Positions 14,397 to 21,723 of a stretch of DNA of 21,765 nt are shown here, in pieces. Made by a program: the position numbers and the translations under genes. This DNA comes from UBA11795 sp964652755 (lineage in GTDB: Bacteria > Chloroflexota > Dehalococcoidia > Lucifugimonadales > UBA826): the NCBI GenBank assembly GCA_964652755.1, contig CAZZBP010000031.1, positions 1 through 21,765 on the forward strand, read 5' to 3'. A model generated the notes under the pieces. That model was not told where the DNA came from. It saw only the letters and a program-made list of their open reading frames with translations, and searched no databases. Every line of letters starts with the position of its first letter. Within the stretch, counting starts at the first letter, position 1.

Positions 14397-14423
14397 TTGT
14401 TAGTTAACATGTGAGGCTTAAGT

Positions 14424-14561
14424 ATGCCCAAAAGAACCTATCAACCTAGAAAAAGAAGGCGAGCACGCGTCCATGGGTTCCGTTTGCGCATGAGTTCCAA
14501 GGGTGGACGTAATGTGCTAAAGCGACGGATGTTTAAAGGGCGTCACAAGCTGACTGTTTGA
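14424..14561 (+). CDS. rpmH: 50S ribosomal protein L34
   Basis: This is a short gene of 45 codons. The product starts MPKRTYQPRKRRRARVHGFR and continues LRMSSKGGRNVLKRRMFKGRHKLTV, a textbook L34: MKRTxQP, KRxRxHGFRxRM, GRxVLxxRRxKGRxxL. L34 is a very basic protein buried in 23S rRNA. It is placed before rnpA, the near-universal rpmH-rnpA order. A GAGG lies 9 bases upstream of the ATG as ribosome site, and a strong promoter precedes it. Confidence 0.98.
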   Translation: MPKRTYQPRKRRRARVHGFRLRMSSKGGRNVLKRRMFKGRHKLTV

Positions 14562-14686
14562 AACATTTTGGCAGCCTACGTCATCATGCCTGTACTCTCG
14601 TTGAGAAAGTGGAGTTGCCTGCTGTATGAATGTTAGTCTAGTGAAAGCGGGTGTTTTAATTAGAAATCCATCGTGACTACTGGTAA

Positions 14687-15058
14687 ATGATGGATGAAAA
14701 ACTCGCAAAATTGTCCAGAAGTGAAGACTTTGCCACTGTTCGAAGAAGAGGTACTAGTTGGGCCGATCAAGATATAGTGCTTATCGTAAGCCCAAGGGTA
14801 GACGGCAACACTGAACTATCGTCCAGATGCGGCTTCGTGGTCTCGCGTAGAGTGGGTAACGCGGTTCTACGTAACAGGTGCAAAAGAAGGATGAGAGAGA
14901 GCGCAAAATCATTCACTATTTCAAACGGACATGACATAGTCTTTATTGCCCGAGAGAATCTTTCGAGAGCAACATTCAGTAGAATCCAAGATTCCATGAG
15001 CGCTCTCTTATTATCCGCTGGCCTTGTCGTCGAAAAGGATTTCCATGAAAAAAATTGA
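14687..15058 (+). CDS. rnpA: RnpA, protein component of RNase P
   Basis: RnpA assists RNase P RNA in removing 5' leaders from pre-tRNAs. The 123-residue basic protein has SRSEDFATVRRRGTSW near the start, the strand RCGFVVSRRVGNAVLRNR and the RNR motif RNRCKRRMRE (about residues 66-75), the most conserved RnpA element. GHDIVFIARENLSRATF closes the fold. The start is one of two adjacent ATGs (14687, 14690). No good ribosome site is seen. It follows rpmH by 125 bases, and its TGA overlaps the TTG start of yidD. Confidence 0.95.
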   Translation: MMDEKLAKLSRSEDFATVRRRGTSWADQDIVLIVSPRVDGNTELSSRCGFVVSRRVGNAVLRNRCKRRMRESAKSFTISNGHDIVFIARENLSRATFSRIQDSMSALLLSAGLVVEKDFHEKN

Positions 15059-15306
15059 AAATGTTTCTTAATATTGCTGGAATAATGACAAGGATTTCCC
15101 AGAGGTCGATAGTTTACCTGATAACTATTTATAGAAAGGGAATTTCACCTTTCATACCTGGAGTATGCAGGCACATGCCTACATGTTCGGTCTATTCGAT
15201 CGAAGCTGTTGAGAAATATGGCCCTTGGAGAGGTACATATTTTGCCTCTAGAAGGCTTATGCGGTGCACTCCTCTTGGGACAAGAGGCTATGATCCCGTA
15301 CCTTGA
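15055..15306 (+). CDS. yidD: YidD, membrane protein insertion efficiency factor
   Basis: YidD is a small membrane-associated protein that helps YidC-dependent insertion. The product (83 residues) has the family core: YRKGISPFIPGVCRHMPTCSVYSIEA, then EKYGPWRGTYFASRRLMRCTPLGTRGYDPVP. The three conserved cysteines and the ending G-x-DPVP are all present. The N-terminal ~25 residues are hydrophobic or amphipathic. I use TTG 15055, which overlaps the rnpA stop in ATTGA. ATG 15061 or ATG 15085 (MTRISQRS) are possible alternatives, the latter giving the commoner length. Confidence 0.93.
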   Translation: MKMFLNIAGIMTRISQRSIVYLITIYRKGISPFIPGVCRHMPTCSVYSIEAVEKYGPWRGTYFASRRLMRCTPLGTRGYDPVP

Positions 15307-15377
15307 TCTAATTAGCTGGACCAGGGTTTGGATCTCTTGTAAGTAACTGATTTAACTTGTGAAGGAATTGGCGATAA

Positions 15378-16550
15378 GTGAATCTGTTGATTGGACATAA
15401 AGTAAGTTTTGCTCTTTTGTTGTCAGTGAGTCTCGTTCTGATTGCAAGTATGGGATGCTCCCACATTTCAAATCCCCAGGGTTGGTCTGGTGGTGTCATA
15501 GTGGACGATGCTCTCATTATGGGAAGTATGGACGGACAAGTTCTATCGATTAACCCGGAAAACGGGAGGCAAAACTGGCCCCCGGTTAAGATTAGAGTCG
15601 AAGAAAAGGAAGAGAACAAACGGGCGGTTTATGGGACCCCTGCAATTTACGAAAATATAGTATTCGTAGCCTCTTATGATGGTAAGCTGCAGGCATTTGC
15701 ACTTCACGATGGCCGGCTATTGGAATCCGAGCCTGTTGCAAATGAATTCGTTGGTGGACCAGTATTTAGTCAAGGAAGGTTATTTGTCGGTTCCAGTGAT
15801 GGCATCATGCATGCCTACGATGTAGATGTGAACGGACAAACTGTGATACTTGAGAAAGCATGGGAATTCTCGGTTGAGGCCAGTATATGGTCAACTGCGG
15901 CTGTCGAGGATAACTTATTGGTTTTCAGCTCCTTAGACCATAATGTTTACGCATTGGATGCGAAAAGCGGAAAAGAACTCTGGAAATTTCAGACAGGAGC
16001 AGCTGTAGCCGCGAATCCAGTTTTACACAAAGGTAACGTATACGTGGGATCCTTCGACAGCGTATTTTATTCTATTGATGCCTTTTCAGGAGATGAAAAT
16101 TGGAGATTTTCAGGAGCTTCCAACTGGTATTGGGCGACACCAGTTTTGACCGATGAATACATATATGCACCCTCATTGGACGGAAAAATTTATGCTCTCG
16201 AAATATCAACAGGTTCGATGCGGTGGGAAACGGAAGAATACGGTCCGATCATCAGCTCTCCTGCAATAGTTTCGGATATGATTGCATTTGGCTCTAGGGA
16301 CGGTGAGCTTCGCGTGGCCGAACTGTCCTCCGGCATGATATTGGGTAGTTGCGATATAGATGAAAAAATAGAATCACCCATCGTTTCCCTTGGAGACACA
16401 ATTTATTTCAGCGCAAGGGATCATTCTGTGAGAGCGTTAATAATAAAACAGAATGGAAACCCTGATGAAAAATGGGACTCTCCATATTTTTCAGATAAGG
16501 CAGAAGATGGCGATGATCCCAATCCAAAGGATTGGTCTCCTTCATGCTGA
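15378..16550 (+). CDS. PQQ-like beta-propeller lipoprotein (BamB-like)
   Basis: The 390-residue protein begins with a signal peptide ending in SMGC, with the lipidation Cys at residue 27. It then has about seven repeats of roughly 40-45 residues with the PQQ-propeller pattern 'P.....xVYVGSxDGxxYALDxxxGxxxWxF'. Examples are AVYGTPAIYENIVFVASYDGKLQAFAL, VYALDAKSGKELWKFQTG and IYALEISTGSMRWETE. It lacks features of PQQ dehydrogenases, so a non-catalytic scaffold is more likely than an enzyme. Such propellers include BamB, which supports outer-membrane protein assembly. It starts with GTG, with GAAGGA 11 bases ahead, and lies between yidD and yidC. The placement suggests a role in folding or handling exported proteins; that is inferred. 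Confidence 0.85.
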   Translation: MNLLIGHKVSFALLLSVSLVLIASMGCSHISNPQGWSGGVIVDDALIMGSMDGQVLSINPENGRQNWPPVKIRVEEKEENKRAVYGTPAIYENIVFVASYDGKLQAFALHDGRLLESEPVANEFVGGPVFSQGRLFVGSSDGIMHAYDVDVNGQTVILEKAWEFSVEASIWSTAAVEDNLLVFSSLDHNVYALDAKSGKELWKFQTGAAVAANPVLHKGNVYVGSFDSVFYSIDAFSGDENWRFSGASNWYWATPVLTDEYIYAPSLDGKIYALEISTGSMRWETEEYGPIISSPAIVSDMIAFGSRDGELRVAELSSGMILGSCDIDEKIESPIVSLGDTIYFSARDHSVRALIIKQNGNPDEKWDSPYFSDKAEDGDDPNPKDWSPSC

Positions 16551-16586
16551 GTGATTTGACACCAGTGATATTCGAGGGCATGTAAA

Positions 16587-17504
16587 TTGGAAGTTTTTGG
16601 CCAAATATGGAGCAACGTTATCATCCAACCGATGATAAATACCCTGGTGCTTCTTTACAGCTTGGCGTTTAGTAATTTTGGCATCGCCATTGCGATATTC
16701 ACAATCTTAATCAGAGGCGTAATGATGCCTTTGACAGTAAAGCAAAGTAGGCAAATGAAGGCTATGTCGGCCTTGCAACCTAAGATCAAAGAGATACAGG
16801 GGCGATTTTCCAACGACAAACAAAAGCAGTCCCAAGAAACGATGAAGCTTTATAAAGAACAAGGCGTTAATCCAATCGGTTGTTTAGGACCGATGTTTAT
16901 TCAAATGCCAATCTGGATAGGTTTGTATCAGGCCATTTTGCAGACGGTTCCTACAACTCCAGAAAATTTGGTCGGCCTTTCTTCTAATCTTTACCACTGG
17001 CTTCCAATGGTTCAAGATGTTATACCTCTAAATAGTGGGTTTCTGTGGCTTGACTTGGCCAGACCAGACCCATATCCCATACTTCCGATTATGGTCGGAA
17101 TTTCTATGTTTCTGATGCAAAAAATGACATCAATGCCAGCTGCGGATGAAAGACAGGCTTCAACTAATCGCATGATGCTATGGATGATGCCTCTTATGTT
17201 TGGGTTTTTCTCGATGCAATTCCCAAGCGGCCTTGCGCTTTATTGGGTAATTTCGAACATTGTCGGTATAGTTATCCAGGGTTTTATCACTGGGTGGGAC
17301 CCTCTGAAAAACATTCTTGATTTTAAAAAGAGTCGAACAGCGAGACCTGAGGCAGCTATGGCTGCTAACGTGACTCATACGCTCGAGGAGAGTGAGCAAG
17401 ATGAACACAATACAGATGACAGGAAAGACAGTAGAGGAAGCGATAGAAATCGCCCTAAGAGAGCTCGACGTAGACCGAGGCGAGGTAGAAATAGACGTCA
17501 TTAG
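16587..17504 (+). CDS. yidC: YidC/Oxa1-family membrane protein insertase
   Basis: YidC inserts and folds membrane proteins. The 305-residue protein is the short form, without the large periplasmic domain of Proteobacteria. It has five hydrophobic segments and the conserved groove Arg at residue 43 (FTILIRGVMMPLT). QSRQMKAMSALQPKIKEIQGRF forms the cytoplasmic hairpin, then GCLGPMFIQMPIWIGLYQAI and the last segments LMFGFFSMQFPSGLALYWVISNIVGIVIQ. The C-terminal tail (about 250-305) is hydrophilic and ends in a run of Arg/Lys, as in YidC homologues whose tails bind ribosomes. It starts at TTG. Its last 104 bases overlap jag in another frame. Confidence 0.97.
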   Translation: MEVFGQIWSNVIIQPMINTLVLLYSLAFSNFGIAIAIFTILIRGVMMPLTVKQSRQMKAMSALQPKIKEIQGRFSNDKQKQSQETMKLYKEQGVNPIGCLGPMFIQMPIWIGLYQAILQTVPTTPENLVGLSSNLYHWLPMVQDVIPLNSGFLWLDLARPDPYPILPIMVGISMFLMQKMTSMPAADERQASTNRMMLWMMPLMFGFFSMQFPSGLALYWVISNIVGIVIQGFITGWDPLKNILDFKKSRTARPEAAMAANVTHTLEESEQDEHNTDDRKDSRGSDRNRPKRARRRPRRGRNRRH

Positions 17505-18060
17505 CAGGGGGAAAAGCGGCGTTTTTGGGATTGGCAGTGAACCTGCGAAAGTAAAAGTGTCAAAAGTAGCATTGAGTTCCTCCAAGGATCCAGATTCTTC
17601 ATCAGATGTTATTAGGGTAGCGAGAGAGACTATCGATGACCTGATTTCATTAATGGATGTTGACGTTATGTGTAATCTACGGCAGGCAGAGAGTGAAGAA
17701 GTGGGAGGGCCCTTGTTTGAAATTGAGGGGGATGATTCCGGATTGCTTATAGGTAGAAAGGGTGAAACTCTTCGGTCACTGCAATTCATGTTGCGTTTCC
17801 TTGTAAGTCGAAAAACAGGAGAAAGAGCGAACCTCTCGGTTGATGTGGAAGGATATGATGACAGAAGGCGTCAGTCCCTTAGTAATCTAGCTAATAGAGT
17901 CGCGCAGCGAGTAGTTAAGACTGGTCGCTCCATTGAACTTGAACCCATGAATCCTAGGGAAAGAAGGTTAGTTCATATTACCCTTTCAGAAAGTGGCGAT
18001 GTTTACACCGAGAGTTCCGGCACTGGAGAGGGCCGAAGAGTCGTAATACTGCCACGTTGA
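17401..18060 (+). CDS. jag: Jag/KhpB (SpoIIIJ-associated, KH-R3H RNA-binding protein)
   Basis: Jag (KhpB/EloR) is a cytoplasmic RNA-binding protein with roles in cell elongation and RNA regulation in Gram-positives. Domains in order are Jag_N (about 1-52, TGKTVEEAIEIALRELDVDRGEVEIDVISRGKSGVFGIG), a linker, a KH domain with the GXXG loop GRKG at 118-121 (SGLLIGRKGETLRSLQFM), and R3H (about 150-219, RQSLSNLANRVAQRV... MNPRERRLVHITL...GEGRRVVILPR). The frame is open to GTG 17392. ATG 17401 is preferred because GAGGAG (17385-17390) is correctly spaced before it. It overlaps the end of yidC by 104 bases. Confidence 0.95.
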   Translation: MNTIQMTGKTVEEAIEIALRELDVDRGEVEIDVISRGKSGVFGIGSEPAKVKVSKVALSSSKDPDSSSDVIRVARETIDDLISLMDVDVMCNLRQAESEEVGGPLFEIEGDDSGLLIGRKGETLRSLQFMLRFLVSRKTGERANLSVDVEGYDDRRRQSLSNLANRVAQRVVKTGRSIELEPMNPRERRLVHITLSESGDVYTESSGTGEGRRVVILPR

Positions 18061-18099
18061 ATATTCGATAGGATTATATCTTGATGGTTGGTAATTGCG

Positions 18100-18951
18100 A
18101 TGTCAGATGCAGATCTGCTGGAACTAGATTATCTGGTAATTGGATACATTACCGAGGATGACATAGGGTATCGATATGTACCCGGAGGTTCTGTATATTA
18201 CGGTTCTGTCACTGCTCTGAGGCTGGGATTGAAGGCTTCAGTTGTGACGAGCTGTGACGAAAATTTCACAATTCCTAAAGAGATGTCAGGTTCGAATATC
18301 GAGATTGTTCATTCCAAGGCCACAACGAGATTTCTGAACGAATATCAGAATCAATCAGGTTATTCAATTCGGAAACAATATGTTGGTAATCTTGCTAAGG
18401 AGATTCGACTCGATCACGTACCCCTGCACTGGAGAACGATTCCAATGGTTCACTTGGGTCCGTTAATGGGAGAGGTGGGTAGTGATATTGCCTCCGTCTT
18501 TCCTAAATCGGTGGTAATCGCCTCGATTCAGGGCTGGACAAGAGAGGTTAACTTGGATGGGGAGGTTGTTAGAAAACACTGGGAAGGAAATGATGTACTT
18601 ACTCAGGTAGATATTGCTATCTGTTCCAAAGAAGATATTCATTCTAATGGTGACATCGAGAGGTGGGCCAGTATGGTGCCATTATTTATCGTTACAGAAG
18701 GAAGTCGGGGAGTCACTGTTTACGATGGGGGGTCAGAATCACGAATAAAAGCGATTAACGTGAAAGAAATTGATCCAACAGGAGCCGGCGACGTGTTTAC
18801 TGCCGCGTTCTTGATCCGTTTTTCAGAAACCAGTGACCCTATAGAGTCCGCGATTTTCGCCTCTATCGCAGCAGGAATGAGTGTATCTGCAAGTGGGGTA
18901 CAAGCTATTCCAGACAAAAGGGCTATTGAATCACTCAGAACTAATTTGTGA
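18100..18951 (+). CDS. PfkB/ribokinase-family sugar or nucleoside kinase
   Basis: The 283-residue protein has the PfkB fold: an N-terminal DYLVIGYITED strand, GGSVYYGSVTALRLGLKASVVTSC (the G-G substrate-binding region), and the C-terminal catalytic motif EIDPTGAGDVFTAAF with Asp231 as the expected base. The typical ATP-binding VTEGSRGVTVYDGG lies before it. The substrate cannot be inferred: the family phosphorylates ribose, fructose phosphates, adenosine, pyridoxal and others. It could be a rather divergent member because the N-terminal motif is unusual. ATG 18100 is chosen over TTG 18088; no ribosome site is obvious. It follows jag by 39 bases. No sugar transporter is nearby. Confidence 0.88.
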   Translation: MSDADLLELDYLVIGYITEDDIGYRYVPGGSVYYGSVTALRLGLKASVVTSCDENFTIPKEMSGSNIEIVHSKATTRFLNEYQNQSGYSIRKQYVGNLAKEIRLDHVPLHWRTIPMVHLGPLMGEVGSDIASVFPKSVVIASIQGWTREVNLDGEVVRKHWEGNDVLTQVDIAICSKEDIHSNGDIERWASMVPLFIVTEGSRGVTVYDGGSESRIKAINVKEIDPTGAGDVFTAAFLIRFSETSDPIESAIFASIAAGMSVSASGVQAIPDKRAIESLRTNL

Positions 18952-19055
18952 CTGGGGATATGTTTAGTTGCCTATTGGATCTTTTCCAAACATAATTTTA
19001 AAAGTTTTAGGAAAGTGGTCAATTTACTGTTTGTGTTAGGGGGCATTCCACAGAT

Positions 19056-20183
19056 TTGCAAAATGGTAACAATATAGAGTTTCCGCTTGAGAGAGTTGTA
19101 AGGATTTCCCTTTACCTCTTTATAGGTGGGGTGATCATATTTGTTCTGTATCTGGTCAAGGGTGCACTTTTCCCTTTTGTTATCGGGATAGTACTTACAT
19201 ACATCTTGTATCCACTGGTTATATCCCTGGAACGGCTATTTCCGTTCAGTAATAGGTATCCTAATCTTTCTAAAGGCGTTTCAATTGCAATTATATATTT
19301 GGCATTAATTATCGTGATAATCGGCGCTCTTGTACTTATTGTGCCTCCGCTATTTCGTCAGTCGACTGATCTGCTGGGTAAGTTGCCCGACTTTATAACC
19401 GATGCAAGAAGTACTGTGGAAAGTTGGAATCAAGAATATGCCTCCAATATTCCAGAGGAAATTCGGCTTGAAATTGATAATATGCTAGGGAACGCCGGCC
19501 AGATCTTGGTTGGAGCATTTCGCGGAATAATTAATCGCACAGCCTTGGCCGCGGTTCACGCCCTCACTCTTGTTGTTGGTCTTGTAGTTGTGCCCATTTT
19601 TGTTTTTTATCTTCTCAAAGACCGGGAAAAGATCAGAGAATCATTCATTGAAAGCTTTCCGGTAAATATGCAGATTCACGTTGTACACATTCTTAGAATC
19701 CTCAATAGGGTGGTAGGTGCTTATGTTCGGGCTCAAGTCTCATTAGCTGCTGGTGTATGGGTGGTTATTTCTGTCGGACTTTACCTTTTGAGTGTGGAAT
19801 ATTCGATCTTGTTAGGGGCGGTGGCAGGCATATTTGAACTTGTACCGATTATTGGTGCTTGGCTCGGGGCATTACCAGCTTTGGTTGTAGTGCTTTCGAC
19901 TTCGCCCGAAAAGGTGATTTGGGTGATAATTCTGTACACCGGGGTTCAAACTTTGCAAGGCGCGATTCTTGTTCCTCGTATCCAAAGTTTTGCGATGAAG
20001 GTCCATCCTTTAGTGATTCTGGTTGCTATTGTTATTGGGAGTGAAATCGGAGGACTTTGGGGGGTGATACTCGGGCCGCCAGTTTTAGCATCTGGAAAAG
20101 AGATTGTAGTTTATTTATCTAATCCAGAAAGTTATGAAAATCCGAATGAAATGGTTGAGGTAATTGACTCTAGAACTGATTAG
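19056..20183 (+). CDS. AI-2E family transporter (PerM/YdiK-like membrane protein)
   Basis: This 375-residue polytopic membrane protein has about seven or eight hydrophobic segments. Family marks are the early FPFVIGIVLTYILYPLV, the PPLFRQSTDLLGKLPDFI region, PIFVFYLLKDREKIRESF and GAVAGIFELVPIIGAWLGALPALVV. VPRIQSFAMKVHPLVILVAIVIGSEIGGLWGVILGPPVLA follows near the end. Members are proposed to export autoinducer-2 or work as sodium/proton antiporters, so the substrate is open. It starts with TTG; AGGGGG about 12 bases upstream may serve as ribosome site. It is 104 bases after the kinase and may be a separate unit. The short intergenic stretch is AT-rich, and I see no definite promoter. Confidence 0.92.
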   Translation: MQNGNNIEFPLERVVRISLYLFIGGVIIFVLYLVKGALFPFVIGIVLTYILYPLVISLERLFPFSNRYPNLSKGVSIAIIYLALIIVIIGALVLIVPPLFRQSTDLLGKLPDFITDARSTVESWNQEYASNIPEEIRLEIDNMLGNAGQILVGAFRGIINRTALAAVHALTLVVGLVVVPIFVFYLLKDREKIRESFIESFPVNMQIHVVHILRILNRVVGAYVRAQVSLAAGVWVVISVGLYLLSVEYSILLGAVAGIFELVPIIGAWLGALPALVVVLSTSPEKVIWVIILYTGVQTLQGAILVPRIQSFAMKVHPLVILVAIVIGSEIGGLWGVILGPPVLASGKEIVVYLSNPESYENPNEMVEVIDSRTD

Positions 20184-20251
20184 ATAATTTAAAGTGAACG
20201 AAATAAATTTGTGTTAAGACGGATAATCAATTGTAAGAGAAGCTTTTTGTC

Positions 20252-20974
20252 ATGGTCGAGAGTGAGTTAATACATAACAACAAAATAGCTAAACTAATTT
20301 TGCCAAGGGTATGCAATTTAGAGAGTTTCAAGTGGGCCCTGGAAGATACGTGCAAATCAATTCGTGAGAGTGCAGATGTTCGTGTTGTCCTGATCACTTC
20401 CGAGAGTGATGCATTTGTGGGATTTTCCCAAAGCAGCGAAGATTTGAATCTAAACGGGATATCGGAAATTTTGACGACGATAGAAATCCCAATCATAGCG
20501 GGCATTGAAAAAGGCGCTCACGGTTTGGGATTAGAAGTCTCACTAGCGTGTGATATTAGGGTTTGCTCAGTTTCGAGCACTTTCTCGATGCCCCAAGTAG
20601 GTCTAGGGTATATTCCAGTTAATGGTGGGACTCAGAGACTACCGAGAATTGTGGGGCAGGGAAGGGCACTGGAACTTATTTTGACTGGCCGTATATTTGA
20701 TTCTACAGAGGCGGCCGAGATGGGGTTAGTCCAATACGTAAGTATTGGATCTGTGGCTGACTATGCGTTGGATTTGGCTGTCTCAATTTCTAAACATGCC
20801 CCGATAGCTGCGAAATATCTTAAAGAAGCCGTCAGCTCAGGTATGGATATGACGATGAAGCAAGGAATGGGTTTAGAAGCGGATTTAAGTGTGATTTTGC
20901 AAAGCACAACAGATCGGTCAGAAGGAATCAGATCTTTCTTAATCAAGCGTGACCCAGACTACACTGGTGAGTAA
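20252..20974 (+). CDS. Divergent enoyl-CoA hydratase/isomerase family protein
   Basis: The 240-residue protein has the crotonase fold: the segment GIEKGAHGLGLEVSLACDIRVCS and SMPQVGLGYIPVNGGTQRLPR, followed by the C-terminal helices. The first catalytic acid is Glu95. The second position, Glu in the 'PE..LG' motif of true hydratases, is Gln115. The usual oxyanion-hole block 'FCAGADL' is FVGFSQSSEDL instead. It may therefore not be a hydratase: other crotonase-fold activities (isomerase, hydrolase, decarboxylase) or a non-catalytic role are possible. ATG 20252 is the start, and no ribosome site is clear. It is followed after 2 bases by a second, canonical paralogue, so the pair is probably an operon and may form a mixed complex. 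Confidence 0.85.
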   Translation: MVESELIHNNKIAKLILPRVCNLESFKWALEDTCKSIRESADVRVVLITSESDAFVGFSQSSEDLNLNGISEILTTIEIPIIAGIEKGAHGLGLEVSLACDIRVCSVSSTFSMPQVGLGYIPVNGGTQRLPRIVGQGRALELILTGRIFDSTEAAEMGLVQYVSIGSVADYALDLAVSISKHAPIAAKYLKEAVSSGMDMTMKQGMGLEADLSVILQSTTDRSEGIRSFLIKRDPDYTGE

Positions 20975-20976
20975 TC

Positions 20977-21708
20977 GTGAGGGATACTGAACGAGTAGTT
21001 AATTACCGGTGTGAGGACGGGATTGCACATTTGACGTTAAATCGTCCCAGGCAGGTTAACGCCTTCAATGTGCAAATGAGGGACGAGCTATTTGAAACCC
21101 TGTGTTTATTTCAAGATGATCCTAACGCCAAAGTGGGGGTGCTTCAGGGTGGTGGAGAGCGTGGATTTTGTGCTGGTGCAGATCTTACGGAGTTTGGAAC
21201 CGCCCCTTCGCAAGTTATTGCCCGTTCCGTGAGGTGGGAGCGAGATCTTTGGGGATTGTTTACGAAGCTTAAAAAACCACTCATTGCGTCACTACACGGA
21301 TACGTAATTGGTTCCGGCATCGAAATTGCCGCACTATGCGATATACGGATTGCATCAGATGATTGCAAATTCCGAATGCCTGAAGTTGCTTTAGGCATGA
21401 TTCCGGCTGCTGGTGGGACCCAAACTATTGCTCGATTAGTGAAGGCTTCTAATGCTTTGGATATTATTCTTACGAATCGTTTAATATTTTCCGAACAAGC
21501 TAAAAAAATAGGATTGGTAGATAGAGTGGTGGCCTTCTCAGAATTAACGGACAAGTCTAAAGAACTGGCAAAAGTATTGACTCAAATGGATCCGAAAGTA
21601 GTAGCCGCTGCAAAAAGGGCTGTGAACGAGGGTTCAGATGTAGATTTGAAGGTTGGTATACAACTTGAACGCCGGATGGCCCACATTTTGGAGTTCCAAA
21701 AGAGATAG
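20977..21708 (+). CDS. Enoyl-CoA hydratase/isomerase family protein (canonical catalytic residues)
   Basis: This 243-residue crotonase has the motifs of an active hydratase: ITLNRP-like HLTLNRPRQVNAF near 18-30 and the oxyanion-hole loop GERGFCAGADLTEF (about 60-73). GYVIGSGIEIAALCDIRIASDDCKFRMPEVALGMIPAAGGTQ contains the catalytic glutamates Glu116 and Glu136. It probably hydrates a trans-2-enoyl-CoA to the 3-hydroxyacyl-CoA in fatty-acid or amino-acid breakdown, though the substrate is not shown. The GTG start is separated by 2 bases from the stop of its paralogue, which suggests translational coupling. No other beta-oxidation gene is in the window. A tRNA on the other strand follows. Confidence 0.93.
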   Translation: MRDTERVVNYRCEDGIAHLTLNRPRQVNAFNVQMRDELFETLCLFQDDPNAKVGVLQGGGERGFCAGADLTEFGTAPSQVIARSVRWERDLWGLFTKLKKPLIASLHGYVIGSGIEIAALCDIRIASDDCKFRMPEVALGMIPAAGGTQTIARLVKASNALDIILTNRLIFSEQAKKIGLVDRVVAFSELTDKSKELAKVLTQMDPKVVAAAKRAVNEGSDVDLKVGIQLERRMAHILEFQKR

Positions 21709-21723
21709 GGATCCACGTTGAGT

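Noticed and set aside
14562..14686. DnaA-box cluster or small gene between rpmH and rnpA
   Set aside because: No match to TTATCCACA within one or two changes in repeated form, and no open frame with a ribosome site.
17178..17789. Open frame of 203 codons on the minus strand opposite yidC/jag
   Set aside because: Ser/Ile/Leu-rich shadow of two strongly supported genes on the plus strand; no family resemblance.
18957..19050. Imperfect inverted repeat CTTTTCC...GGAAAG before the transporter gene
   Set aside because: The arms are mismatched and separated by an AT-rich loop; no T tract follows. Too weak to call a terminator.
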